A stretch of 64,000 nucleotides of DNA from Latrodectus hesperus (GCA_037975125.1 CM075852.1:17338599-17402598); one strand, 5' to 3'; shown: positions 12,080 through 23,124, numbered from the stretch's first letter. Numbers and translations are program-made. Notes: generated from the sequence alone by a model not told the origin.

Positions 12080-12660
12080 TCTTCTTTGGAAATGGATGGA
12101 AGCAGTGAATTTCGCTCCGAGGCGGAAACCCTTGCCTGCAACCGTGATCGGGGTCAGCGCCTGATGATTCCTTCGCCCCGCCTCCTTTTATTCGATAATC
12201 GCCGTCCATTTATCCACATCTTAAACTGCCTAATTGGAGGTCCCTTTTCTCTCTTCTCCTGGTCTCACAACAGACCTCTTCACTTCTCGGACTCACGATT
12301 CCGATTCATTCTCTTACCTCAAACGATTATTTGGTTTTGATTATATTTCTCCAACAGTGATTCTTTGATTTATGAGCACCCTTATCATTTGATGAAAAGA
12401 AAAAGAAGAATGCCAGTTATTTTCTTATTCTCCATCAATGGGAGGGGTTGGAGAAGGACGATGAAAGGCAAAAACGTTTCCCACTCCGAAACAACTAGTA
12501 ATTAGTGTCAAACGATAGGTTTGCAAACGGACTAATTGGTGAGCTCCACCTCCCTTCATATAACATCGTGATGGAAGGGGGAATTCGCATAGCCTCCCCT
12601 CCCATCAGACGACTTCATTCGGTTGAGCATTTTGAAAGATGGCGTTAAATTGCGGAACAC
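12080..12660. promoter_or_regulatory. GC-richer non-coding island, candidate enhancer
   Basis: Distinctly GC-richer than its flanks, with words such as GGTCAGCGCCTGATGATTCC, TTATTCGATAATCGCCGTCC, CGAAACAACTAGTAATTAGT and CGGACTAATTGGTGAGCTCC. TAATTAG/TAATTGG homeodomain-type cores recur. Short frames exist but lack splice context or similarity. It lies in the 18.8-kb Iroquois intron. Confidence 0.35.
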
Positions 12661-14075
12661 CAAGCATCACTTTAATCGGTTCACGAAGAAGATTAATATA
12701 TTTTCACGATGAATGGATGAGCTTTTACATATTAAGAAGGATATATAGTTCCGATTCTCTCCTCTTCTACTCCCTGGAGCCAATTGAGGAAGTACCCAGC
12801 AAATCCCAATTATTTCCCTATCTTGAGCTATTCCCTACTTATTTCCCTATCTTATAAGAACATGCTAATGTATGCCACATAGGTACTGTAATTAGATTAC
12901 TCTAACTACACTCAAAACTTATTTAAAACATCAACCTCCTTCAAGATCTACCGTACCATACTGTATTACCGTTTAACCTGGTACAGATTTATGGGATCTT
13001 ATTCAAGAAATTTTTGCGCGAAGATCACACATCTATACCAATATTTTTTCATTGTATATCACATTCGGCATGCTTTGATATTTTAAATGTTCAGGAATGC
13101 ACTTCTTGTTATAAGCAAGCAAACTTATAGGATATATCTGAATTTAGAACGTCTTTCATCTTGGTAACTAATCTTGGAATTAGAATATTAATTTAGAATT
13201 TGGTCGTAAATATAAGTTTAGTACATTTCGTTAATCGGTTCATGAAAAAATAGATATTTCTACTGTTAATGGATGAATTTTTACATATTAAGTTCCTGAT
13301 CCCCCTTTACTTCCTTAGAGACACTACGTGAATTATCCAGCAAATTAAAAGAGATGTTATTTCTTCTTTTTAAAAAGTATGAGAATATGCATTGAAATGT
13401 ATATGGTGATATAAGAGCAAAAGACACTATAGTAGGATTTTTTTGAACGCTAACTTTGTATATATAAAGTATATTTAAAAATTCCGCCTTATTTAAAACC
13501 TACAATACCATAATGAACTATTGTTTAAATGTTACAAATTTATCGTAGAAATATTTTTATTCATTGTTGTTGTTGTCTTGTGCCAACTAGACTGGCATTA
13601 TGGGGTGCGCTGCTCCACTTTTCCAACTGAACCCTATTTTGGTGTGGAGTCCGACTATTTCTCAGTACACACAGGCCATAGGTAGCTCGTTTATAGGATA
13701 GGCAACCATTCATAACCTCATTCATACAAGGAAAGCGCAAAGACAGGATAGACAGAGAGAGAAAGTACATCCATGTCTGAACTGGTATTCGAACCCAAGA
13801 CCTCCCATGTCCGTAGTCAGGCACTCTGACCACTAGATAAGGTGAGCCGCCTTCGTATTCATGATGTGTCTAATTAAAGAGGATAGCAAAAGTGTTTTTT
13901 CATTACAAATCACAACAAGAATATGTTACTTCACTTCAAATTTCATGGAATACATTTTCTGCTATGAGCAAATAGGTGTGGTATTTGTCGTAAATTAGGA
14001 AAGCCCTTAACCTTTTGGTGACTAGTCATGGGGTTAAAACAATAATTTATAATTTGATTCTACGCACAAAAGTTA
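12640..14075. repeat. Diverged tandem duplication (two copies, second split by a SINE)
   Basis: Copy 1 is about 12640-13215 and copy 2 about 13216-14075. Matching landmarks occur in the same order: TTAATCGGTTCACGAA / TTAATCGGTTCATGAA; GAATGGATGAGCTTTTACAT / TTAATGGATGAATTTTTACA; CCCAGCAAAT / TCCAGCAAAT; TTATTTAAAACATC / TTATTTAAAACCTAC; and GCACTTCTTGTTATAAGCAA / ACATTTTCTGCTATGAGCAA. Copy 2 is interrupted by a family A SINE (13565-13855). Removing the SINE and one TATTCAT duplicate restores collinearity. Divergence is high enough that the duplication is old. Confidence 0.8.
13565..13855 (-). mobile_element. SINE family A, copy 3 (inside the tandem duplication)
   Basis: Reverse-oriented full-length copy: GTTGTTGTTGTCTTGTGCCA tail complement at the left, B-box complement ATTCGAACCCAAG, and head complement GACCACTAGATAAGGTGAG at the right. 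It is flanked by TATTCAT at 13558-13564 and 13856-13862. The empty site can be inferred from the paralogous copy at about 13015, so this insertion postdates the local duplication. Confidence 0.93.
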
Positions 14076-14243
14076 GCGTAATTTAATTTAGAGTTTAGAG
14101 GAAAGAAAATTTGAAGACTAATTTTCAATGCGAGAATTTGGTATTGGACTTTTAGATGAAAAAAAAAGATCTGTGATTTTCAGAAATTTCCATTATAACT
14201 TTAAATGCTTAAGCTTCCAAAGCTCCCAGAAATTTGAATTCTG

Positions 14244-14245
<2 letters not shown>

Positions 14246-14302
<57 letters not shown>
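14246..14302. repeat. (TA)n, left flank of the Tc1-like element
   Basis: About 55 bases of TA with one TTTA interruption, ending in the element's TA target at 14301-14302. It is the left half of one ancestral array. Confidence 0.95.
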
Positions 14303-15516
14303 CACAGTCCAGTCACATTAATGTGACCATCTGTCTAAAGCCAGAATAACCACCTTTCGCAGAGCGGACTGCTGCGATGCGTGCAGGAAGAGAGTCACTT
14401 AGGTCCCTGAAGGTGTTCTCTGGGATGTTGAGCCATGCCGACTCTAATGCCATGGCCAGCTGCACTAGATTACGCGGTTGAGTATCCATGGCGCGAACAA
14501 CTCGATCGAGATGGTCCCACAGATGCTCGATTGGGCTTAAGTCAGGTGAGTTTGCTGGCCAGCGGAGGACGGTAAACTCATCCTGGTGCTCTTCGAACCA
14601 CGCACGTACACTGGCAGCTTTATGGCACCTCGTATTGTCCTGCTGGAAGATGCCATCATCCTGAGGAAAAACAATGCGTATGTAGGGGTTGACATGGTCC
14701 GCAAGGACAGATGCATACTTGTATTGATCCATCGTGCCTTCCACAATGATCAGTGAACCCAGTGAATGCCAGGAAAACATTCCCTAGACCATAATGTTCC
14801 CGCCTCCAGCTTGGACCGTTCCGGCAATGATTGCAGAGTGGTTCCTTTCAGAGGTTTCACGCCTTATACGCCTACGTCCATCTGTCCAATGGAGCATAAA
14901 ACGCGATTCATCTTAAACCGCAACCTGTCGCCACTCAGTGGACGTCCAGCTGCTGTACTGGCGTGGAAATTCTAGCCTTCGCCGTCGATGAACAGCAGTC
15001 AGCATAGGTGCACGAACCAGGCGTCTGCTTCGAGGCCCAGACGCAGCAATGTTCGCTGAATAGAAGTTTGGGAGACACTTTTGGTAGCCCCTTGGTTCAT
15101 TTTGGTGGTCAGTTGCTCAACGGTAGCCAGTCTATCTGCCCGAACGCATCTCCGCAACCGTCATTCGCCTCTGTCATCTATGGCCCGTGGTGCACCACAT
15201 TTGCCACGTCGCTGATTTTGAACAGTCACATTTTGCCATGCACGGTACACTTTTACCACGGCGGCACGCGAACAGTTCACAAACTCAGCCGTTTCGGAAG
15301 TGCTTCCACCCTTGGCCCGAAAGCCAATGATCATGCCATTTTGGACGTCGGATAAATCGCTTCGTTTCTGCATTACGCCAATGATTGAAATGTTTTCCGA
15401 AGCCCTCACACACCCTTTATATACGCTCAACTGCACTGTGCTGCCACCTGCCTTCTGTGATTGGTTATTTAACTCTGACGTGGAAAGTACGTGGTGGTCA
15501 CATTAATGTGACTGGA

Positions 15517-15521
<5 letters not shown>
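14303..15521 (-). mobile_element. Tc1-like transposon, complete ends, inserted in a TA microsatellite
   Basis: A 1219-bp element bounded by perfect 27-bp terminal inverted repeats (14303-14329 and 15495-15521). They start CACAGTCCAGTC and contain the palindrome CACATTAATGTG. It is flanked by TA (14301-14302, 15522-15523) inside a TA array on both sides. The minus strand encodes a broken transposase. The N-terminal HTH (MQKRSDLSDVQNGMIIGFRA, SETAEFVNCSRAAVVKVYRA) lies at about 15370-15160. After stops and frameshifts the C-terminus follows (FQQDNTRCHKAASVRAWFEE, RWPANSPDLSPIEHLWDHLD) at 14780-14313. The second and third catalytic residues (QDN, SPIEH) are preserved; the middle is broken. Confidence 0.93.

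Positions 15522-15590
<69 letters not shown>
15522..15590. repeat. (TA)n, right flank of the Tc1-like element
   Basis: About 68 bases of uninterrupted TA between the Tc1-like element and the rearranged mariner relic. Confidence 0.95.
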
Positions 15591-15593
<3 letters not shown>

Positions 15594-16080
15594 GCTGGGG
15601 AATAAGTTCGTAGCGTTTTTCACAGACTTTCATTTAAACAAAAAAATTACATGAATAAGTTAATTTATTATATATTCGCCGTTGCTGTTTACAACCTCTT
15701 CCCACCTCTCGACCAATTTGTTGATGCCGTTCCACCAAAATTCGCCTGGTCTGGTGTCAAAGAAGTTGTTGAGCCAGTTTTTAAGGACCCCTTGGTGCAC
15801 TGGGAAATGTTTGAAAAGAATGCCACAGTCAACAAGGAGCTCTACATTGCCAAACTACACCGCGTGAATGAGGCTATTCGACTGAAAAGACCTTATCGAC
15901 ATAGTCAAATCATACTCCTTTAGGACAACGCCAGGCCCCGTGTTGCACAAGTTGTCAAAGGCTCACTCCAAGAGCTCGAATGGGAGGTCCTTCAGCATCC
16001 GCCGTATTCTCCGTAACTTGCACAGACCGATTACCATCTTTTTCGCTCCTTGTCAAACCATATGAAGGGCGTTACTTTTG
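15590..16080. mobile_element. Rearranged mariner relic with an internal inversion
   Basis: The left part (about 15590-15788) is antisense: its complement encodes NNFFDTRPGEFWWNGINKLV ERWEEVVNSNGEYIIN and stop, then the 3' end with GCTACGAACTTATTCCCCAG. The right part (about 15789-16080) is sense: VHWEMFEKNATVNKELYIAK, LHRVNEAIRLKRPYRHSQII, a stop, DNARPRVAQVVKGSLQELEW, then LFRSLSNHMKGVTFD. In an intact element the left block would follow the right one in the same orientation, so the pieces are head-to-head across a junction near 15788. One stop falls just before DNARP. Confidence 0.85.
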
Positions 16081-16083
16081 ATA

Positions 16084-17375
16084 ACAAAGAGCCGCATAGT
16101 TATGGCACAAAGGAAGGATTTGGACGATGTTTTATGTGGAAGAATTATCGGCCATCTTGAATATGGACGTACTCAGTTGGAAGTATCCGAGGAACTTGGA
16201 ATCGCCCAGAGTGTCATCTCCTGGCTATGGCAACAGTTCCAAAATGATGGTAATGTGAATAGACGTTACAGCACAGGTCGCCCCCGAGTTACAACGCCGA
16301 ATAAGGACCTATGTTTGGCAGTTACTGCCAATAGAAACAGACGGAGCGCAGCATCAGATCTATCGAGTCAGCTCTCTTCAGTTACCATTACGACAGTTTC
16401 AAGGCAGACCGTGTACAGACGCTTAGGACACATTGCTCCATGCTCGTAGGCCTGTCCGATGTGTTCCAATTATCGTAACTCACTGTCGCCTGTGGTAAGC
16501 CTGGAGTAGAGAGCATGTTTGCATTGTGGACACCACAACAGTGATCTTGTGTGATGTTTTCCGACGAGTCCAGTTTAGCTTTTAGTCTGATTCTCGCCGG
16601 ATTTTCATATGGAGAGGGTCAGATTCCCGTTACCACCAAGATAATAACATTGAACGACACCGTTACTGTGGTGCAAGATTGCTCGTTTGGAGAGGAATTA
16701 TTTTGTGTTCCAGAACTAACCTGCATTTTCAGAATGTATCCATTAATGGCCATATCTATTTGATAAAAGGCCATGACAAGTCACGTATGTTTGTTTCGGG
16801 GAGCCATGGGGGCAAAATTTCTATTTATGTATGCTAACGCCATCCTCACCGTAGCGTTGGATTATACCTACGTGAAAACATTTTAGACGAATGCTTTCAA
16901 TCGGATGATATCACCCGTATTGACTGCCCAGCATATTCACTGGACTTGAATCCAAAAGAGCATGTGTAAGGCATGCTTGACCGACGAATTGCAACTCGTC
17001 AACCCCCTCCCACATGTCTACTTTAACTTCGGAGAGCTTTGCTTGATGTGAGTGGTATAATATTCTCCAAGATCAGATATATAATTTGATACTCAGCATG
17101 CCTAGGCGTTGTATGGCATGTATTGCATCGTCTGGAGACATACTATGTCATCATACCAACCACATTATATTGGTTTTTGTAAATAGGTTCTTTTTTGAAA
17201 TTTGCTCCAGGGAGTAAAAATCGCAAATTTTATTAATGATGTCAAACATACAGCATCTTTTTTGCTCTTTACTTTTTGTTTAATAAATAGACTTTACAAA
17301 TAAGTCTCATTTGTTTTGTTTCTGTCTCTTCTTTGCCTGAACTTGCATTATCCATAATTTATGGACACGAGTGTA
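16084..17375 (+). mobile_element. Second Tc1-like transposon relic, abutting the mariner
   Basis: The N-terminus from 16102 reads MAQRKDLDDVLCGRIIGHLE, YGRTQLEVSEELGIAQSVIS, WLWQQFQNDGNVNRRYSTGR PRVTTP, a bipartite HTH with the GRPR hook. From 16440 on it is frameshifted: VFRRVQFSF, SHGGKISIY, ENILDECFQSDDITRIDCPA YSLDLNPKEHV. The motif SPDLNPIEH is thus degraded and the middle Asp region is lost. The right end resembles a terminus (AATTTATGGACACGAGTGTA at about 17355-17375). The matching left inverted repeat is absent, so the left end was lost at the junction with the mariner relic. Confidence 0.83.
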
Positions 17376-17609
17376 AATTAATTAAATTCCTTATATATAA
17401 AAGTATACCGGAAAAAGAGTAAGACAATAGATTCGTATGAATTTCAACATTTTGCTTTAGTAAGCTTATTGACATTCCAGTGTTATAATGTTAAAAACAT
17501 TCTCACGTCTACAGAGTTGGCGTATTATATAAAATCTATTCATTGTTTGAAATTTTAAATCTTTTGGGAATTCTTTAGCTTTTAACCCAATATGCAGCCA
17601 AATAATCAG

Positions 17610-17790
17610 CCCCTGGCCCAAGTATTCGCCTTGGCTATACTATATTGGTTCTAGCGTAACTAATCTGATTCGATTCCCATGTTAGACATGGATGTTGTCA
17701 ATGGTTTAAAATGTGTTTAACTATAGATCTCAGTCTTTAATTAGTTCTTATGTGAAAATTGATCTTTGGGTGGCAAACAAACTGTTTTTG
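17610..17790 (+). mobile_element. SINE family C-like degenerate copy
   Basis: B-box-like GATTCGATTCCCATG, then ACATGGATGTTGTCAATGGT, AACTATAGATCTCAGTC, ATTAGTTCTTATGTG and GGGTGGCAAACAAACTG. The order matches family C but identity is low. Confidence 0.55.
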
Positions 17791-17999
17791 GTAGTTATTT
17801 ACTTTGTCTGTATTTAGTTACGAAGGCATTTAATCGGCACAGTTCAGTTTTAAAATTAAACTCATGAAGAATACTAAATTCAAACATATTCTTTAACAAT
17901 CTATACCCTAATGTAGTTCAAATTTTTAATGTAAAATTTATTGACATAATTTTAATATTGCGCTAGTATGTTAATATTTCTTTTATAAAATGCTTGATT

Positions 18000-18282
18000 T
18001 CATTCATTCATTGTCGTGTGCCAGCTTGGCTGGCAACAAGGGGTGCGCTGCTCCACTTTTCCAACTGAACCCTATTTTGGTGTGGAATTCGATTTCCTCA
18101 GTACACACATGCCATAGGGACCCGTTTATAGGGTAGGCAACCATTCACACCTCATTCATACAAGGAAAGGACAAGGGCAGGATAGATAGAGAAAGTACAT
18201 CCATGCCCGAACCGGGATTCGAACCCAGGACCTCCCTATCCTTAGTCAGGCACGCTGACCACTAGACAAGTTAGTCGGCAAT
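18000..18282 (-). mobile_element. SINE family A, copy 4
   Basis: Reverse-oriented copy with a CATTCATTCATTGTCGTGTGC tail complement instead of the usual ACAAC repeat, a body with GCGCTGCTCCACTTTTCCAA, and B-box complement GGGATTCGAACCCAGG. Flanking AATGCTTG occurs on both sides (near 17989 and 18282), so the target duplication is visible. The ATGA-type tail is shared with copy 9 and suggests a tail variant within the family. Confidence 0.9.
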
Positions 18283-18484
18283 GCTTGTTTTAAATTAATT
18301 TTTAATTTCTTTTTCTTTCAAATAAAATTTAATTCAAAATTCCACTTTAAACAAGAAATCATCTTTAAACTGTAAGTTCATATTTAATTAGTTACCACGT
18401 GCAAAAAGTGAGTTGAAAAAAGATAAAACAAACATCATCGTAAATGCGATACCTCTTTACTAGATCTTTCATCTAACTTGCAAA

Positions 18485-18790
18485 AAGATGGTTAGTGCTT
18501 TGGTTTTCGATTCTACAGTCTGTTAATTTGATTCCCTTCTTGGGGTATCAATTTGAAATCCACTTTAAACATAGTCTTCGATAAGATCTTGTCTCAAAAT
18601 AATGACCAGTGAGGGACATATAAACTAAAACTATATTATTCCATGCATTCTGGTTTTCAGTTCAAGAATTATTTCGTTCGATTCCTACCTTCATGGAATT
18701 TACTAGAAGCCATAATTTTTTGTTTAAATAGTCCTTATGAGAAAAATATGTGACAGTATAGTTACAAGAAAACCACTAGATTCCTATTTC
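18485..18790 (+). mobile_element. Two degenerate family C-like SINEs in tandem
   Basis: The first (18485-18625) has ATGGTTAGTGCTTTGGTTTT, a B-box-like TTTGATTCCCTTCTTGG and AAATCCACTTTAAACATAG. The second (18645-18790) has TTCTGGTTTTCAGTTCAAG, TTCGATTCCTACCTTCATGG and a decayed 3' part. Both are strongly diverged. Confidence 0.5.
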
Positions 18791-19019
18791 AATAAATCAA
18801 TACTAAAACAGAGGCAAATCTAAAATCAAACATAATTTTTCATAGAAAATCATTGAAAGTTTTGCTATTCTTAACTTAATTTTATTTCATAAAATTTGTA
18901 TAAATATAAAGTTATTATTCCATAGGCTACTAAGAAGATTTCTTGCTAACTTTAATTTCTAATATAACATAAAAAAAATTAGTATTCAGCTATTCCTCCG
19001 AGAAAAAAAGAATAATATC

Positions 19020-19390
19020 AAAAGTTACTTTTGAACCTGCGTCACAACAAACGGATCTTTCCACCTGTTCGAGGGAAGAGGGGGAATCCATGAAAATTAG
19101 ACAAATTGTGAGAATCGTTCTGTCTTCGAGGAAATGGAGATGAGCTGTTGAGGCCCTCAATGGGACTCGAATAACAATTATTGTCATAATAAGTGGAAAC
19201 AATCTCTGCAAAACCGGCATTTATAGCGATGTCCGAAGCGGCGTGCATTCGTTATAAATGACTCATTTTGCTACACCCCCTCCCTTTGCTTTCGTGAACC
19301 GGTCTTTGTTTTTCGAATTCCGGCAGCTGCTGCTTTCATAAAAGAACGCACTTAATCTGCGCGAGGATGAAGCACACAAACTCTGAGAGT
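19020..19390. promoter_or_regulatory. GC-richer non-coding island, candidate enhancer
   Basis: Raised GC, with AATAACAATTATTGTCATAA, ATTTATAGCGATGTCCGAAG and the word ATTCGTTATAAATGAC (19247-19262). That word recurs exactly at 50859-50874 in another island. No transposon features were seen. Confidence 0.4.
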
Positions 19391-19536
19391 TCGATAATCT
19401 ATCTTTAATCTCTTTTGACTATCAATTTTTAATCTCAATAGTCAATTTTTAATATATAGCCCTCGTATATTTCATAAAATTAAACTTAATTTTTACAAAA
19501 ATTAAAAAAGATTTTCATAATCAAGATGTGTTTTGG

Positions 19537-19539
<3 letters not shown>

Positions 19540-19621
<82 letters not shown>
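19540..19621. repeat. (TA)n microsatellite
   Basis: About 80 bases of uninterrupted TA, 150 bases from the GC-richer island at 19020-19390. Confidence 0.97.
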
Positions 19622-19623
<2 letters not shown>

Positions 19624-20206
19624 CAAAGAATATTGATAAAACTGCTTATGAATTATCATTAGAAAATGAAATAATTAACCAATTTTATTTTTTTCATAAT
19701 TATTTTGTAATATTTCTATTTTTCTCATTTTTTATGCATATATATCAGGGTAAAAAATATAATTGGGTAAACATTTCTTACATTTATAAGAAATGTGATT
19801 TAAAACAATTTTTTATGAAAGAAAATCTTTCAAATAATTTAAATCTAAAAATGCATCTTCAATTGATAGCTATTAATTTCAGGTGAAATATAATTTTAGT
19901 TCAAATAAAAATTAATGTAACAATAATTAAACATGATTCTCTTAAGCAATGTCTATGATTATATAAATTCATTTCTACGGAATTTACTCTTCAGTAAGAT
20001 ATTAGTTAGAAGTCGATATTAGGAAAATATTCATTTTTAAAATTATATTGATCATTCTTGTTCTACGTATATTATTATGTAGGTTTTTGTAAGTTATACC
20101 ACATTTACACTCAGATTATGTAATCTAAGTGTCATTATACTGATATTTGGTGGAACCATGTTGTTTTTCAATAACTTTTGTGATATTTTATGTAAAATAT
20201 TATGTT

Positions 20207-20362
<156 letters not shown>

Positions 20363-20567
20363 TTAGCGAAAAAATATTTAGAGTATAAATCATTACTTGT
20401 CTACAAATATCATATTTCGCTTACTTTATGATGTGGTAATTTGCAACTTAATAGTTTGAAATTCGAAACAATTTTCATATACTTAAATTTCAAACTTAAT
20501 CTTCCGAATTGATAACTATCATATTTTCTAATATGAATTCAATTCAAGCGTACGAAGTTAAAATCCT

Positions 20568-20830
20568 CAACAAAATGGTCTGATTAGAAAATGCGTATTT
20601 CTTGTAACCGAAAGGTAAAAGGTTCTATCCTTTCTCAGTCAAAAATCCATCGTTTTCACGAATGGCGACTAAGGCATGTGAAATCGGTAAGGATTCCAAT
20701 AATTCTTTGTGGGTGAAGCATAATGTGAAGAGGAAAGCGCCGTATCAGATGTTGGCCTCTTCACTTGATTGTGGTTTTAAATTATAAAGCGATTAGATGC
20801 ATTTAGCAGCTTTTGAGTTGGCAGAGAGAG
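20568..20830 (+). mobile_element. Degenerate tRNA-headed SINE
   Basis: TGGTCTGATTAGAAAATGCG, AACCGAAAGGTAAAAGGTTC (decayed B box TTCTATCC), AAAATCCATCGTTTTCACGA and a body to about 20830. The AAAATCC.TC..GTTC.CG word resembles the region before the 114-bp array at 26140. Confidence 0.4.
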
Positions 20831-21001
20831 AAGAAGTATATATTTTGCGAATATAAAAAATATATAGTTTTCTGTGTCTAAGCGCTTTCTGAAAAAAACT
20901 TAATCTTACTCAATGCGAGCTATAAACTTACGAGCATAAAGCTCTAAACAGTTTTTGTCGTAACCTAACCTATAAATAATATAGTATTTACTTCTCATCT
21001 A

Positions 21002-21568
21002 CAGGATGGGTCAAGATAACTTCCTCTTTTCGTCTTATAATCACATAAAATGTATTGAAGCTATATTTTCATTTATTTTTGCGTACAAAAGGTGCATACT
21101 TAAAAGTTTTATTTCACACAGTTTTAAATATCCATTTTGAACAAGAGACACCGCCGTTGGCGATATACTGAGTGAACAGAATTCAGCTGTTCTCATCTCA
21201 TTTTCCAGTATATGGTCAGTTATGTTCGCCGTTTCTCTTTGACTATATCTTTCCAGATCTTTCAAAGATTATGGGCAATCAGTATAGGCTCGTGACTTTA
21301 AATGCCATCCTAAAAATAAAATACATTGGGCCAAATCGGGAGAACGCGATGTCTACTCCAAGTAGTTTCGCATTGAAATGAGGCACCCGAAAAAATAGAC
21401 CTCTACGGCAAATGCGCGGTGATCATTACTCCAGCGCATGATGGCGACTCAACTACAATGTCACGCAACTTTACGATCTCCTCTCTGAAACGAGACCAAA
21501 CCTTATTATCTTAACTACTTTTTGTGTTACTGCAATTCAAAATAGGGAAGTTATCTCGCCGCATACTG
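21002..21568. mobile_element. Short TIR element (567 bp), probable Tc1/mariner-type derivative
   Basis: The ends read inward CAGGATGGGTCAAGATAACT and CAGTATGCGGCGAGATAACT. About 19 of 23 terminal bases match, including a shared GATAACTTCC. TA precedes the left end at 21000-21001. The interior has raised GC in its right half but no long frame and no motif I can assign. It may be an internally deleted copy of a larger element. Confidence 0.55.
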
Positions 21569-21885
21569 GTATTCAAATTTCTTATGTACTTTCAAGTCCT
21601 TAATTTTTGAATAAATATTTTTCTTTTCGCATGTAGAAATGGTAATAAATTTATGCAAAACGCAACAGGTGTGCACTCAAAAAGTAATTTTGTGAACTGA
21701 AGTTTGAAATCTTCCAATGATGTTTATTTGAATTGCTGTTTATATATATGAATGAGGTATAAGCTTCAACTCACAGTGTACCTAAATTTAAACTTGTCAC
21801 AATGTTTTTGTCTACTAGAATATCAAATACAGATAGTCCCATACTATAATAAGTCTTTTCTGGAGGAAACGCCTGGGAGGTTACC

Positions 21886-22018
21886 ACCCACCCTGTCTAG
21901 TGGTCAGACTGCGGATATGGATATCCTGAGTTCGAATCATAGTTCGGGAATGGATGTAATTTCGTTCCCTGTCTATCCAGTCTTTGTCCTTTCTTTTGTA
22001 TGAATGGGTAGTGATTAT
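21886..22018 (+). mobile_element. SINE family A, copy 5 (3'-truncated)
   Basis: Head and first part of the body only: CACCCTGTCTAGTGGTCAG, a B-box variant GAGTTCGAATCATAG, CTATCCAGTCTTTGTCC and TGTATGAATGGGTAGTG. It then stops abruptly at a short TA tract (22019-22042). The rest of the body is missing, probably lost through rearrangement at the microsatellite, immediately upstream of copy 6. Confidence 0.85.
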
Positions 22019-22085
22019 CTATATATATATATATATGTATATAAATTTTATATACTTAAACATATATAGTAAAATATATTTAGTA

Positions 22086-22366
22086 ACCGACCAACTTGTG
22101 TAGTGGTCAGCTTGCCTGACTACGGATAAGGAGGTCCTGGGTTCGAATCCCGGTTAGGGCATGGACTTACTTTCTCTCTCTATCTATCCGGTCTTTGTCC
22201 TTTCCTTGTATGAATGAGGTGTGAATGGTGGCCCACCCTATAAACGGGTACCTACGGCATGTATGTACTGAGGAAGTCGGACTCCACACCAAAATAGGGT
22301 TCAGTTGGAAAAGTGGAGCAGCGCACTCCATGATTGCCAGTCTAGCTGGCACAAGACAACAACAAC
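22086..22366 (+). mobile_element. SINE family A, copy 6 (subfamily with CCGACCAACTTGTG head)
   Basis: Full-length copy with a distinctive 5' end, CCGACCAACTTGTGTAGTGG, and a changed head, CAGCTTGCCTGACTACGGAT, with the sequence GGTTAGGGC after the B box. The same head and about 45 bases of upstream sequence occur with copy 9. The tail is ACAAGACAACAACAAC. Confidence 0.92.
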
Positions 22367-22545
22367 GCCAGGGCGTTTACGTGTTTAAAAGTCAAACTTT
22401 TAGCCCTACCGTGTTTCTTCAGTGTGACTTTTATATGCACATAAATATTCTTCTAGAGTCTTCAAAATGAGTAGTTGCTTGACACATGATGAAAATATTT
22501 TTAATAATATCAGAATTTAAATCTTGAACACAACTTATTTTTAAT

Positions 22546-22857
22546 TTTTTTATCCAATGGCGGGCATACTTGGGTGACAAACCCTATGCCATAACAAGGC
22601 CAGAAACTGCTACTCATTTGTCGTTACCCAACAGGCACCTGTGAACCAAGTCACGGAGGCGAGTAGCGTTACCAACGCCATACCACCACAAACCCGTTTA
22701 TAGGGTGGGCCACATACATACAACATCGCAGAAGAAAGGATAGAGAAACACAGAGGGAACAAAGAAAGAAAGAAACATCCATGCCCGAACCGGGATTCGA
22801 ATCCATGACCCACAGGTCAGGAGTCAGGGACGCTAACCACTCAGCCATCGGTCGGTT
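22546..22857 (-). mobile_element. SINE family B, copy 1
   Basis: A second tRNA-derived SINE. On its own strand: ATGGCTGAGTGGTTAGCGTC (A box), GATTCGAATCCCGGTTCGGG (B box), a pyrimidine tract, GTTTGTGGTGGTATGGCGTT, GTTACCAACGC region, GGGTAACGACAAATGAGTAG and a CCCGCCATTGG 3' end. A 12-bp target duplication CTTATTTTTAAT flanks it at 22534-22545 and 22858-22869. Confidence 0.93.
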
Positions 22858-23124
22858 CTTATTTTTAATATTCGAATTTTCAAAATGTGAGGGTTGAAAG
22901 TTTCCCATAATGGAATTCAGTAAATTTTTTTAAGCAAAATTTCTACTTCTTTCGTAATTTAATTTAATTTTTCATTATTGCAATATTTTTCACATTATGG
23001 CAAGTGGATTACCTTTAGTACATATTATAAGAACATTTTTGAATCAAAATTATTTTCAACATTTCTCACCTAAAATGTATCCTTGATTTATTCATTTCTT
23101 TTATCTGATGCGCCATATCTTCTA

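Noticed and set aside
14537..15506. Plus-strand frames within the Tc1-like element
   Set aside because: Antisense shadows of the transposase; no similarity of their own.
22167..22908. Frames of 61-81 codons within SINEs
   Set aside because: Chance translation of SINE bodies; the same peptide-like strings recur at each copy because the DNA repeats.
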